Below, piece after piece: positions 47,132-55,681 of a DNA stretch of 64,000 nt. This DNA is from Pseudofrankia saprophytica (GTDB lineage Bacteria; Actinomycetota; Actinomycetes; Frankiales; Frankiaceae), in assembly GCF_000235425.2 (NCBI RefSeq), contig NZ_KI912266.1, positions 8,015,992-8,079,991 of the forward strand. The letters run 5' to 3'. A program made the position numbers and the translations under genes. The number at the start of each line of letters is the position of its first letter. Positions within the stretch are counted from its first letter, which is position 1. The notes below the pieces were generated by a model. That model was not told the DNA's origin. It was given only the letters and a program-made list of their open reading frames with translations, and ran no database searches.

Positions 47132-48360
47132 GGATCGGTGTGGCGCGCGAGACCGCGCCGGGCGAGCGGCGGGTCGCCCTCATCCCGCAGGAGGTCGACG
47201 GCCTGCGCAAGGCCGGCCACGAGGTGGTCGTCGAGGCGGGCGCCGGCGCGGGCGCGGGCTTCCCCGACGCGGCCTATGCCGAGCGCGGCGCGGTCGTCGG
47301 CACGGCGGCGGACGTGTTCGCCACCGACGTCACGTTGTTCGTCCGCGTCCCGGGCCCGGACTCCACGGCGACGGGAGAGCCCGCCGCCTGGCCGCGGCCG
47401 GGACAGGTCATCGTCGGCCTGGCCGACCCGCTGGGGACGCCGGCCGCAGTGGCCGCGCTCGCCGCCCGCGGCGTCACCACCTTCGCGCTGGAGTTGTTGC
47501 CCCGCATCACCCGGGCGCAGGCGATGGACGTCCTGAGCTCGCAGGCGACGCTCGCCGGCTACAAGGCGGCGCTGGTCGCCGCCGGCCGGCTGAACAAGAT
47601 CCTGCCGATGATGACGACGGCCGCCGGCACGCTGCCACCGGCACGGGCGCTGGTGATCGGCGCCGGGGTCGCGGGGCTGCAGGCGATCGCGACCTGCAAG
47701 CGGCTCGGGGCGGTCGTCTCCGCCTATGACGTGCGCGCGGCCGCCGCCGAGCAGGCCGAGAGCGTCGGCGCGACGTTCGTCGACCTGGGACTGGAGGCGG
47801 AGAGCGCCGAGACGGCCGGCGGCTATGCCAGCGCGCAGAGCGAGGACTTCCTGCGCCGCCAGCGGGAGGCGCTCGGCAAGGTGGTCGCCGCCCAGGACAT
47901 CGTGATCTCGACCGCGCAGGTGCAGGGCAGGCGCGCGCCCGTGATCGTGACGGCGGAGATGGTCCGCGCGATGGCGCCCGGCTCCATCGTGGTCGACATC
48001 GCCGCCGCGCAGGGCGGCAACTGCGAGCTGTCGATGCCGGACGAGGAGGTCGACGTCGGCGGGGTGACGGTGCTCGCCCCGACGAACCTGCCTGCGACGG
48101 TGCCCGCGCACGCCAGCCGGCTGTACGCGAAGAACCTCGCCAACTTCCTGCGGTTGCTCCTCGTCGACGACGCGGTCCGCCTCGACCTGACGGATCCGAT
48201 CATCGCCGACACGCTGATCACCCACGGCGGCGAGGTCGTCTCCCCCCGGGTGCGCGACCTGCTGGGCCTCGCGGCTCTCGACGCCACCACGGCGACGGGT
48301 GCCGGCACCGCCGACAGCGACCGCGAGGCGGCCGCCGTTCCTACCACGGCTGGGGGGTGA
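47128..48360 (+). CDS. pntAa: NAD(P) transhydrogenase alpha subunit part 1 (NAD-binding)
   Basis: 410 aa from ATG at 47128. Domain I of proton-translocating transhydrogenase, related to alanine dehydrogenase: MRIGVARETAPGERRVALIPQ at the start, RITRAQAMDVLSSQATLAGYKA in the centre, the NAD-binding loop ARALVIGAGVAGLQAIATCKRLGA and the mobile-loop region YASAQSEDFLRRQREALGKV. It hands hydride from NADH to NADP bound on PntB, driven by proton entry. It is the first of three overlapping genes; the pntAb start lies within a few bases of its stop. Confidence 0.95.
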   Translation: MRIGVARETAPGERRVALIPQEVDGLRKAGHEVVVEAGAGAGAGFPDAAYAERGAVVGTAADVFATDVTLFVRVPGPDSTATGEPAAWPRPGQVIVGLADPLGTPAAVAALAARGVTTFALELLPRITRAQAMDVLSSQATLAGYKAALVAAGRLNKILPMMTTAAGTLPPARALVIGAGVAGLQAIATCKRLGAVVSAYDVRAAAAEQAESVGATFVDLGLEAESAETAGGYASAQSEDFLRRQREALGKVVAAQDIVISTAQVQGRRAPVIVTAEMVRAMAPGSIVVDIAAAQGGNCELSMPDEEVDVGGVTVLAPTNLPATVPAHASRLYAKNLANFLRLLLVDDAVRLDLTDPIIADTLITHGGEVVSPRVRDLLGLAALDATTATGAGTADSDREAAAVPTTAGG

Positions 48361-48365
48361 GGCCG

Positions 48366-48761
48366 ATGTCCACCGCGATCGAGAGCGGCCTGTACGTGTT
48401 CCTGCTGGCGAGCTTCGTCGGCTTCGAGGTGATCCGGCGGGTGCCACCGCTGTTCCACACCCCGCTGATGTCGCTGACCAACGCGGTCGCCGGCATCTCG
48501 CTGGTCGGCAGCCTGGTCATCGCCGGTTCCGACCACGGCGTCGTGTCGACCCTCCTCGGCACGATCGCCGTCACCGCGTCGACGATCAACGTCGTCGGTG
48601 GGTTTCTGATCACCGACCGGATGCTCAAGATGTTCCGTCCACGCGACGCCGCCGGTAAGGGCGCGCCGACGGGCGGGGCCGGCCCCAGCGCCGCCGACTG
48701 GCTGCGAGCCAGGTTCCGTAAGGACCCCGCCGCCGCGACCACCCAGGAGACCGCCCGATGA
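48366..48761 (+). CDS. pntAb: NAD(P) transhydrogenase alpha subunit part 2 (membrane)
   Basis: 131 aa from ATG at 48366, nine bases after a GGGGGG tract; a GTG at 48357 overlapping the pntAa stop (GTGA) is an alternative start. Membrane helices LYVFLLASFVGFEVI, TPLMSLTNAVAGISLVGSLVIAG and LLGTIAVTASTINVVGGFLITDRML match domain II of split transhydrogenases, with the conserved LTNAxSGxxxxG region and the GGFxxTxRML ending. About 40 cytoplasmic residues follow, longer than usual. It forms the proton channel together with PntB. Confidence 0.93.
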   Translation: MSTAIESGLYVFLLASFVGFEVIRRVPPLFHTPLMSLTNAVAGISLVGSLVIAGSDHGVVSTLLGTIAVTASTINVVGGFLITDRMLKMFRPRDAAGKGAPTGGAGPSAADWLRARFRKDPAAATTQETAR

Positions 48762-50149
48762 ACGACTACATCGTGCCTCTGTGCTACCTGGCCGCCGGTG
48801 GTCTGTTCATCGTCGGCCTGAAGGGCATCACCCAACCGAAGACGGCTCGGCGTGGACTGCAAGCCGCCGAACTCGGCATGCTGTTCGCGATCATCGGCAC
48901 GCTGGTGAACAAGGAGATCGTCGACTTCCGCTGGATCATCCTGGCGTTCGTCGTCGGGTCGGCCATCGGCGCGCTGATGGCGGTCTTCGTCCCGATGACG
49001 GCGATGCCGCAGCGGATCGCGCTGTCACACGCCTTCGGCGCGCTCGCCGCCGGTCTCGTCGGCACGGCCGAGTACTACAACCACCAGCCGGAGATCGGGG
49101 CCTTCACGATGGCCGCGATCACGCTCGAGGTGCTGCTCGGTTTCCTGACCTTCACCGGCAGCCTGATGGCGTTCGGCAAGCTGCACGAGATCCTGCCCGG
49201 CCGCCCGCAGGTGTACCGCGGGCAGAACGTCGTGAACCTCCTGACGCTCGTCGTCGCCGTGGCGGCGGGCGTGTGGCTGGTCGCGGACCCGTCGAAGACG
49301 TTCCTGTTCCCGGTCGTCGCGGTGCTGGCGGCGGCGTTCGGCGTCATGCTGATCATCCCGATCGGCGGCGCGGACATGCCAACCGTCATCTCGCTGCTGA
49401 ACTCCTACGCCGGCCTGTCGTCGGTCGCGATGGGCTTCGCGCTGGACAACAAGGCACTCATCATCGCGGGCGCGCTCGACGGCTCGGCCGGGTTCCTGCT
49501 CTCGGTCATCATGTGCCGGGCGATGAACCGCTCGTTCAGCAACGTGCTGTTCGGCGCGTTCGGGGCGGCGGACACGTCCGCCGCGGCGGCCGGCGTGGTG
49601 GAGGAGCGGCCGGTGCGCATCGCCACCACCGAGGAGGCGGCGATGCTGCTGGAGACGGCCCGCTCGGTCATCATCGTGCCCGGCTACGGGCTCGCGGTGG
49701 CCCAGGCCCAGCACCGCATCCGCGAGCTGGCCGACGCGCTCACCCGCAACGGCGCCCAGGTCCGGTTCGCCATCCACCCGGTCGCCGGCCGGATGCCGGG
49801 CCACATGAACGTGCTGCTCGCCGAAGCGGACGTGCCCTACGACCAGATCCTCGACATGGACGAGATCAACGCTGATTTCGCGCAGACCGACGTCGCCCTC
49901 GTCGTCGGCGCGAACGACGTGACGAACCCGGCCGCGAAGACGAACAAGGACAGCCCCATCTATGGCATGCCGATCCTCGACGTCGAGAGCGCCAGGACCG
50001 TCATGGTCGTCAAACGCGGCATGAAGGCCGGCTTCGCCGGCGTCGAGAACGAGCTCTACTACCAGGACAAGACCCTCATGATCTTCGGCGACGCCAAGAA
50101 GGTCGCCGAGGGCCTCGTCCGCGACCTGGAGGCATCCGTGCACGCCTGA
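48758..50149 (+). CDS. pntB: NAD(P) transhydrogenase beta subunit
   Basis: 463 aa; its ATG overlaps the pntAb stop in ATGA. The N-terminal half has about eight membrane helices with PIGGADMPTVISLLNSYAGLSSVAMGFAL, the conserved proton-channel region. The C-terminal NADP-binding domain III shows SVIIVPGYGLAVAQAQHRIRELAD, FAIHPVAGRMPGHMNVLLAEADVPYD, VVGANDVTNPAAKTNKDSPIYGMPIL and VMVVKRGMKAGFAGVENELYY. The complex makes NADPH from NADH using the proton gradient. It is followed by tandem repeats and a very strong terminator, so the operon ends here. Confidence 0.96.
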   Translation: MNDYIVPLCYLAAGGLFIVGLKGITQPKTARRGLQAAELGMLFAIIGTLVNKEIVDFRWIILAFVVGSAIGALMAVFVPMTAMPQRIALSHAFGALAAGLVGTAEYYNHQPEIGAFTMAAITLEVLLGFLTFTGSLMAFGKLHEILPGRPQVYRGQNVVNLLTLVVAVAAGVWLVADPSKTFLFPVVAVLAAAFGVMLIIPIGGADMPTVISLLNSYAGLSSVAMGFALDNKALIIAGALDGSAGFLLSVIMCRAMNRSFSNVLFGAFGAADTSAAAAGVVEERPVRIATTEEAAMLLETARSVIIVPGYGLAVAQAQHRIRELADALTRNGAQVRFAIHPVAGRMPGHMNVLLAEADVPYDQILDMDEINADFAQTDVALVVGANDVTNPAAKTNKDSPIYGMPILDVESARTVMVVKRGMKAGFAGVENELYYQDKTLMIFGDAKKVAEGLVRDLEASVHA

Positions 50150-50188
50150 CCGTGTACCGGCTGACCGTGTACGGCTGACCGTGTACGG
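50146..50188. repeat. Three tandem CTGACCGTGTACGG units over the pntB stop
   Basis: Units at 50146-50160 (15 bases, one extra C), 50161-50174 and 50175-50188. The first contains the pntB stop codon; each further unit also holds a TGA. A result of local duplication. Confidence 0.85.
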
Positions 50189-50193
50189 CTGAG

Positions 50194-50240
50194 CTGCCGG
50201 GGCCAGTCCAGGGAATGGATGCCTGGACTGGCCCCGGCAG
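50194..50240 (+). terminator. Strong terminator of the pnt operon
   Basis: CTGCCGGGGCCAGTCCAGG (50194-50212) pairs perfectly over 19 bp with 50222-50240 around a nine-base loop. No T-run follows. Confidence 0.9.
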
Positions 50241-50315
50241 TCGTCAATCTGGACTGGTCGCGCCAGTCATCAGGACGACAGCGCGGCCCACGAGCGCGGC
50301 CTAGCCTGCCGCTTC

Positions 50316-50618
50316 ATGGATTCCACACGTTCAGGCGAGCCAGGCTCCCGCTCGCACCCGCTCCGCTGGGTACTGGCATTGCTGCTCATCCTGGGCGGCG
50401 GCACCATCGTCGTTCTCGGGCTCGTCATGGGATCGAGCTGGGGATGGCACAGCGGCCACACCATTCACAGCCTGCTGTGGGGCACCGTCGTCCTATCCGC
50501 GGGAATATCGCGACTGCCACCGGTCCGCGACGCGGAGCAGGAAACGAAGCGGGCGACGGGTGGCGACGATCTCCCGCCTCAGGCACCCGAGCCGACGCGG
50601 GTCGACCCTGGCGCCTGA
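50316..50618 (+). CDS. Small membrane protein of unknown function
   Basis: 100 aa from ATG at 50316. One clear membrane helix WVLALLLILGGGTIVVLGLVMG, then WGWHSGHTIHSLLWGTVVLSAGI as a probable second, and a polar tail rich in Pro, Glu and Thr. No ribosome-binding site is visible, but TAGCCT lies about seven bases before the ATG and would fit a -10 box of a leaderless transcript. No family is recognised. It is convergent with the TetR gene at 50661. Confidence 0.55.
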   Translation: MDSTRSGEPGSRSHPLRWVLALLLILGGGTIVVLGLVMGSSWGWHSGHTIHSLLWGTVVLSAGISRLPPVRDAEQETKRATGGDDLPPQAPEPTRVDPGA

Positions 50619-50660
50619 GGCCCCGTCAGCCGGCGCCCGAATCGCACTCGCACCCCCGGG

Positions 50661-51278
50661 TCAGCTCGTCGTCGACGGCGCGAGGCCGAGGATGGCGTGC
50701 ATGGTGCGCAGCGCCCAGGTGGGGGCCTGGGTCTCGCCGTGGAGCTGCCGGGCCGGGTTGATGCCGGCGGCCAGCGCCTCCAGGCCGAAGACGGCCTGGT
50801 CGGTGTCGAGGTCGGCGGCGAGCTCGCCGGCCGCGACGGCGGTCCTGATCTCGGCGGCGAGGGTGCGCCGCCAGCGGCCGGTGACGACGACCAGCGCGTC
50901 GTGCACCGGGCCGGTCCGGCCGTCCCACTCGAAGCTGGTCTCGGCTATGAAGCAGCCGCCCGCGAACCCGGGAGCCTCGGCGTAGCGCGTCCACGACTCG
51001 CAGATCCCGAGTAGGCGTTCCAGGCCCGGCCGCAGGTGGCGCACCGGCTCCCAGACCCGTAGGCGGAAGAGATCCGCCGCATGGTCGAGGGTGGCGAGTT
51101 GAAGCTGCTCCTTGGTGCCGAAGTGGCCGATCACGCCCGACTTGCTCATCTCCAGGTCAGCCGCGAGCCGGCCGATCGTCAGCCCCTCCAGACCCTCGAC
51201 CGACGCGATGTCGGCGGCGCGCCGCAGGATCGCCGCGCGGGTATCGAGCGCGTCAGCGACGGAACGGCGACCGGACAC
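50661..51278 (-). CDS. TetR-family regulator of the adjacent DHA2/SGNH cassette
   Basis: 205 aa from GTG at 51278. The helix-turn-helix reads RAAILRRAADIASVEGLEGL, then IGRLAADLEMSKSGVIGHFGTKEQLQ. The C-terminal domain contains APGFAGGCFIAETSFEWDGR, a form with the GGC(F/L) motif found in the TetR_C_16-like group. It is divergent from the exporter at 51346; the 67-bp spacer holds overlapping palindromes. It is expected to repress the exporter and the hydrolase that follows. Confidence 0.9.
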   Translation of the reverse strand: MSGRRSVADALDTRAAILRRAADIASVEGLEGLTIGRLAADLEMSKSGVIGHFGTKEQLQLATLDHAADLFRLRVWEPVRHLRPGLERLLGICESWTRYAEAPGFAGGCFIAETSFEWDGRTGPVHDALVVVTGRWRRTLAAEIRTAVAAGELAADLDTDQAVFGLEALAAGINPARQLHGETQAPTWALRTMHAILGLAPSTTS

Positions 51279-51291
51279 AGGCCGAGCATAC

Positions 51292-51326
51292 CGATCGATC
51301 GTTCGCTATTGAAGTACGAACGTTCG
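51292..51326. promoter_or_regulatory. TetR operator candidate
   Basis: Palindromes CGATCGATCG (51292-51301) and CGAACGTTCG (51317-51326), plus the pair CGTTCG (51300-51305) / CGAACG (51317-51322), fill the spacer between divergent tetR and exporter genes. Confidence 0.65.
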
Positions 51327-51345
51327 GACGCTAAATTTCGGCATC

Positions 51346-52890
51346 ATGAGCTCCCAGCCCCTGTCCTCCGCCGCCCCACCGACCCCGGCCACGGCGTCCA
51401 GCCCGGCCACGATCCCGTCGCCGGTCACGGCCGGGCTGACGCCGTCCGCGGCGGCGCCAGCCCGCTCAACCCGAACCGCGGTGCTGCTCGCCTGTGGTGG
51501 TTCGTTCCTCGCCTTCCTGGACGCGACGATCACCAACCTGGCGGTCCCCGACCTCGCCCGCGACTTCGAGGTCGGCGTGACCTCGGTGTCCTGGGTGGTG
51601 ACGCTCTACGCGCTGCCGTTCGCCGCGCTGCTCGCGCCCGCCGGACGGCTGGCCGACCTGTTCGGCCGCCGCCGGCTGTTCGTCGCCGGCGCGGCCCTGT
51701 TCACGGCCGCCTCGCTGCTGGCGGTGGTCGCGCCGCTGTTCGGGGTTCTGCTCGCCGCCCGCGCCGCGCAGGGAATCGGCGCGGCCCTCCTGATCCCCGC
51801 GTCGTTCGCGATCGTGCTCGCCGACACCCCGCCCGACCGTCGCGCCGCCGCCATCGGCCTGTGGAGCGCCTCGGCCGGTCTCGCGGCGGTCGCCGGCCCG
51901 GCGGTCGGCGGGATTCTCGTGGACGTCGCCAGCTGGCGGGCGCTGTTCTGCGTCAACCTGCCGATCGGGCTGCTGCTGATCGAACGCGCCGTCCGTTACC
52001 AGCCCGCGGCCATGCCAACCGGAACCGCGGCCGGCACCGGAATCGGAACCGGGGCTGGGGCCGACACCGCGCGGCGCCGCGCGCCGGATGCCCTGGCCAC
52101 CGTCCTGCTGGCCGTCGGCATCGGCGCGGTCGTCCTCAGCCTGACCGAGGCGCAGCGATGGGGTTGGGCGAGCCCGGCGACGCTCGGGTTTCTGCTGGGG
52201 GGCGTCCTGAGCACGGCCGCTGCCGTCGGCCGGTCGGCGCGCCACCCGGCCCCGGCCATCGAGGTCGACCTGTGGCGCAGCCCGGGCTACGCGGTCGCCA
52301 ACGTCATCTCCGCCCTGTTCGGGGCGGCGCTGTACGCCTCGTTGCTGCTCGGCGTGCTGTTCCTCGTGGAGGCCTGGCAGTACTCGGTGCTGACCGCCGG
52401 CCTCGCGATGACGCCCGCGGCCGGCTGGGCGGCGCTCGTCGGCATCTCGATCGGCCGGTCCCGGCGGCAGCCCGCGCCCTGGGTGCTGGTCGTCGGCGGC
52501 GGCGCCCTGATCGCCGCGACCTCGTTGGTGCTCGCGATCTGGCTTCCCGTCGACCCGCGCTTCCTCACCGCCTGGCTACCGGCCGGGCTGGGCCTCGGCG
52601 TCGGCATCGGCGCGGTCAGCGTGGGGGTGTCCAGCGCCGCGGCCCTGGCGGTGGAACCCCGGCGGTTCGCGGCCGCCGTGGGCCTCAACATCGCGGCCCG
52701 CCAGGTCGGCGGGGCGATCGGCGTGGCCGCGACCGCGCTCCTGCTCGACCGTCAGCCCGGCGACGGCATCGGGCCCTTCCAGGACGTCTACTGGATGATG
52801 ACGGCGCTGTGCGGCGCGATCGCCGTCGTCGGTCTCCTGCTGCGTCCTTCGCGGCGCCCGGGCCAGCCCGCCGAGGAGGTCGGGCGGTGA
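51346..52890 (+). CDS. DHA2-family MFS exporter
   Basis: 514 aa from ATG at 51346. Cytoplasmic start of about 45 residues rich in Ala, Pro and Thr, then about 14 helices. Signatures: LAFLDATITNLAVPDLARDF, WVVTLYALPFAALLAPAGRLADLFGRRRLF (motif A), RAAQGIGAALLIPAS, and AGLAAVAGPAVGGILVDVASWR (motif C). A Gly/Thr-rich loop (GTAAGTGIGTGAG) follows helix 6. It is divergent from a TetR repressor. Its stop overlaps the SGNH hydrolase start in GTGA, so the two are translated together. It probably exports a small toxic or secondary compound. Confidence 0.9.
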   Translation: MSSQPLSSAAPPTPATASSPATIPSPVTAGLTPSAAAPARSTRTAVLLACGGSFLAFLDATITNLAVPDLARDFEVGVTSVSWVVTLYALPFAALLAPAGRLADLFGRRRLFVAGAALFTAASLLAVVAPLFGVLLAARAAQGIGAALLIPASFAIVLADTPPDRRAAAIGLWSASAGLAAVAGPAVGGILVDVASWRALFCVNLPIGLLLIERAVRYQPAAMPTGTAAGTGIGTGAGADTARRRAPDALATVLLAVGIGAVVLSLTEAQRWGWASPATLGFLLGGVLSTAAAVGRSARHPAPAIEVDLWRSPGYAVANVISALFGAALYASLLLGVLFLVEAWQYSVLTAGLAMTPAAGWAALVGISIGRSRRQPAPWVLVVGGGALIAATSLVLAIWLPVDPRFLTAWLPAGLGLGVGIGAVSVGVSSAAALAVEPRRFAAAVGLNIAARQVGGAIGVAATALLLDRQPGDGIGPFQDVYWMMTALCGAIAVVGLLLRPSRRPGQPAEEVGR

Positions 52891-53684
52891 CCGTCCTGGA
52901 CGACGCCCTGGAGCGGGCGGATCCCGACTGCCTGACCCCGGCCGAGGAGGCCGAGCTGTTGCGCGGCGCGCCCTGGCGGCGGCTGGTGGTGCTGGGCGAC
53001 AGCATCGCCGCCGGGGTGCGCGAACCCCGCGCCGGCTACCGGGACCTGTGCTTCGCCGACCGGCTCGCGGCGGCGCTCGCCGAGGGGAGGCTCGCCGACG
53101 GGAGGAGGGCACCGCGGGACCAGCCGCACCGCTCCCGGCATCTCGACTCCCGGCATGTCGACCCCCAGCACCTCGACGTCCAGTACCTCAACCTCGGCGT
53201 GCCGTGGGCCCGCCTCACCGACGTCCGCGACGGCCAGCTGCCCGCGGCGCTGCGGTTCGAGCCGGACCTCGCACTGGTCGTCGCCGGCGGCAACGACACG
53301 CTGCGCCCCGACTACGACCCCGAGCAGTCCTGGCGCGAGCTGCTGGAGATCGCCCTCCCGCTCGCCGACCGGGGCGCGCTGGTGGTGACCATCGGCCTGT
53401 TCGACCTCGCCCGCTCGGGGCTGCTGTCGCCGCGCACCGCCGCGACGATGGCCGGCCTGTTCGACCGGCTCGACGCGATCACCGCCGCCGTCGCGGCCCA
53501 GGTGGGCGGCCTGCACGTCGACACCCATCATCACCCGCGCGCGGCCGACCCGGCCATCTTCGCCAGCGACCGCGTGCACGCGAACGCGGCCGGCCACGCC
53601 ATCGCGTCGGCCGCGATCATCCGGGCGCTCACGGCCCACCGGCCGGCCGACGACGCCAGGCCGTCGATGCCAGGCAGGGGATGA
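52887..53684 (+). CDS. SGNH/GDSL-family hydrolase
   Basis: 265 aa from GTG at 52887, with GAGGAGG upstream and a four-base overlap with the exporter. SGNH blocks: LVVLGDSIAAGV (nucleophile S39), LNLGVPWARLTDV (Gly block), VVAGGNDTLRP (block III Asn) and ASDRVHANAAGH (Asp and His of block V). There is no signal peptide, so it acts in the cytoplasm. Homologues are esterases or lipases acting on small esters or acylated sugars. Coupled to an exporter under one TetR operator, it may process the exported compound or its precursor. Confidence 0.88.
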   Translation: MTVLDDALERADPDCLTPAEEAELLRGAPWRRLVVLGDSIAAGVREPRAGYRDLCFADRLAAALAEGRLADGRRAPRDQPHRSRHLDSRHVDPQHLDVQYLNLGVPWARLTDVRDGQLPAALRFEPDLALVVAGGNDTLRPDYDPEQSWRELLEIALPLADRGALVVTIGLFDLARSGLLSPRTAATMAGLFDRLDAITAAVAAQVGGLHVDTHHHPRAADPAIFASDRVHANAAGHAIASAAIIRALTAHRPADDARPSMPGRG

Positions 53685-53714
53685 CAGGCAGGGGATGAAC
53701 CGTCCCTGAACCTC

Positions 53715-53751
53715 GCCGGGCTGGCGGCCCCCTCCGGGCCGCCAGCCCGGC
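53715..53751 (+). terminator. Terminator after the SGNH hydrolase
   Basis: GCCGGGCTGGCGGCCC (53715-53730) pairs perfectly with GGGCCGCCAGCCCGGC (53736-53751) around CCTCC. Confidence 0.88.
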
Positions 53752-53805
53752 GGCACAGCGAGCGCGCTGATCGGGGATCCGGGCGACGGCGGCGGCGTAG
53801 CGTGG

Positions 53806-53819
53806 CTACCGTTCGGTAG
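53806..53819. promoter_or_regulatory. Palindrome upstream of gabD2
   Basis: CTACCG-TT-CGGTAG, perfect 6-bp arms, about 105 bases before the gabD2 start. It is probably a repressor site; the regulator is unknown. Confidence 0.5.
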
Positions 53820-53924
53820 AGCGATGGCCGGCGCCGCCTGGGACAAAGGTGGGCTAACCGGCCGACGGTCCGGGCCGCCGGACCAAGACCTCGGCCGCCC
53901 GCAGTCCGTGCCAGGAGGAACGCG

Positions 53925-55532
53925 ATGACCGCGACGACGCCCGTAGGCGCCTCCCCCACTGCGACGCCCACCCCCGCCGCGACCACCGGGCCGGGACGCC
54001 GGCTCGACGCGGCGCTGTTGGCGCGGCTGGTATCCGGCGTGACCGCCACCGGCGAGCCGACGACGGTCACGGCGCCGTTCACCGGCGAACCGCTGGTCTC
54101 GTTGCCGCAGTCGACGGCCGACGACGTCCAGGCCGCCTATGCCGCGGCGCGTGTGGCGCAGGCAGCATGGGCCGCCACGCCGGTCCGCGACCGGGCCGGC
54201 GTCCTCACCCGGCTGCACGATCTGGTGCTGCGCCAGCGGGACGAGGCGCTCGACATCCTGCAGTGGGAGACCGGCAAGGCGCGCGCGCACGCGGTCGAGG
54301 AGGTACTCGAGGTCGCCGCCTGTGCCCAGCACTTCAGCCGCCGGGCCCCCAGGCTGCTCGCGCCGCACCGCCGATCCGGTGCCTTCCCCGTGCTGACGCG
54401 GACCGTAGAGTCACGCCGCCCGAAGGGCGTCGTCTGCGTGATCACCCCGTGGAACTACCCGCTGGCGCTGTCCGACGACGTACTGCCGGCCCTGGTCGCG
54501 GGCAACGCGGTCGTGCAGAAGCCGGACACGCAGACCGCGCTGTCCGCGCTCTGGCTGCGCGAGCTGGCGATCGAGGCCGGCCTGCCCGCCGAGCTGTGGC
54601 AGGTGGTGCTCGGCGGTCGGGACACCATCGGCGACCCGCTGATCGACGGCGCGGACTTCATCGCGTTCACCGGCTCGACCACCGCCGGCCGGGCGATCGC
54701 CGCGCGCGCCGGCCAGCGGCTGATCGGCTGCTCCCTGGAGCTCGGCGGGAAGAACCCGATGGTCGTGCTCGCCGACGCCGACGTCGACAAGGCGGCCAGA
54801 GGCGCCATCCGGGCCTGCTTCAACAATGCCGGTCAGCTGTGCGTCTCGATCGAACGGATCTACGTCGACCGTTCGGTGTACGACGCGTTCGTGAAGGCGT
54901 TCGTGGGCGAGGTCGACCGGCTACGGCTCGGCGCCTCGCTCGACTACGCCACCGACATGGGCTCACTCACCTACCAGCGCCAGCTCGACGCCGTCCGCGC
55001 CCACCTCGACGACGCGGTCTCCAAGGGCGCGACCCTGCTCGCCGGCGGCAAGCCCCGCCCGGACCTGGGTCCGCTGTTCCACGAACCCACCGTTCTCGCC
55101 GACGTCACCCCCGGCATGGCGCTCCACCGGGACGAGACGTTCGGCCCGGTGGTCGCGCTGTACCCGGTGGATGGTGACGACGCGGCGATCGCCGCCGCCA
55201 ACGACACCGAGTACGGCCTGAACGCCTGCGTATGGAGCCGCGACACCGGTCATGCCCGCGCGGTCGCGGCGCGCATCGACGCCGGCACGGTCAACATCAA
55301 CGAGGGCTACGCGTCCACCTACGGGTCGCAGGGCGCCCCCATGGGCGGCATGAAGGCCTCCGGTCTCGGCCGGCGCCACGGCGACGAGGGGCTGCTCAAG
55401 CTCACCGAGCCCCAGACCGTCGCCAGCCAGCACCTCCTCGGTTTCGACCCGCCCGGCTTCCTCGGCCCCGACCGCTACGCCACCGTCCTCACCCACACCC
55501 TCACCGCCCTCAAGCGCCTTCACATCCGCTAG
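53925..55532 (+). CDS. gabD2: Succinate-semialdehyde dehydrogenase (NADP+), GabD2 type
   Basis: 535 aa from ATG at 53925. Aldehyde dehydrogenase fold with N177 in TPWNYPL, K199 in VVQKPD, E272 in LELGGKNP and catalytic C306 in NNAGQLCVS. The ends AQAAWAATPVRDRAGVL and GGMKASGLGRRHGDEGLLKLTE match mycobacterial GabD2 (Rv1731), which oxidises succinic semialdehyde to succinate, feeding the TCA cycle from GABA or by the alpha-ketoglutarate bypass. The N-terminal 25 residues are an Ala/Thr/Pro-rich extension. A palindrome lies in the promoter. It is convergent with hrpA across a hairpin. The assignment to GabD2 rather than another ALDH is good but not certain. Confidence 0.87.
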   Translation: MTATTPVGASPTATPTPAATTGPGRRLDAALLARLVSGVTATGEPTTVTAPFTGEPLVSLPQSTADDVQAAYAAARVAQAAWAATPVRDRAGVLTRLHDLVLRQRDEALDILQWETGKARAHAVEEVLEVAACAQHFSRRAPRLLAPHRRSGAFPVLTRTVESRRPKGVVCVITPWNYPLALSDDVLPALVAGNAVVQKPDTQTALSALWLRELAIEAGLPAELWQVVLGGRDTIGDPLIDGADFIAFTGSTTAGRAIAARAGQRLIGCSLELGGKNPMVVLADADVDKAARGAIRACFNNAGQLCVSIERIYVDRSVYDAFVKAFVGEVDRLRLGASLDYATDMGSLTYQRQLDAVRAHLDDAVSKGATLLAGGKPRPDLGPLFHEPTVLADVTPGMALHRDETFGPVVALYPVDGDDAAIAAANDTEYGLNACVWSRDTGHARAVAARIDAGTVNINEGYASTYGSQGAPMGGMKASGLGRRHGDEGLLKLTEPQTVASQHLLGFDPPGFLGPDRYATVLTHTLTALKRLHIR

Positions 55533-55576
55533 CCGGTCTCCGCCCGCCAGCTACCTCACGCGGGGATCCCGGACGT

Positions 55577-55633
55577 CCTGTCCGACGCCAGGGTCACGAA
55601 ACGGCGCTGTTCGTGCCTCTGACGTCGGACAGG
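55577..55633. terminator. Bidirectional hairpin between gabD2 and hrpA, with an extra half-copy
   Basis: Arms 55577-55600 and 55610-55633 (24 bases each) begin CCTGTCCGACG and end CGTCGGACAGG, with three to four mismatches. A further right-arm copy CTGATGTCGGACAGG follows at 55641-55655. Confidence 0.75.
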
Positions 55634-55681
55634 ATTCGCCCTGATGTCGGACAGGCGGCGAGCGACCAGTGAGGGACGCGG

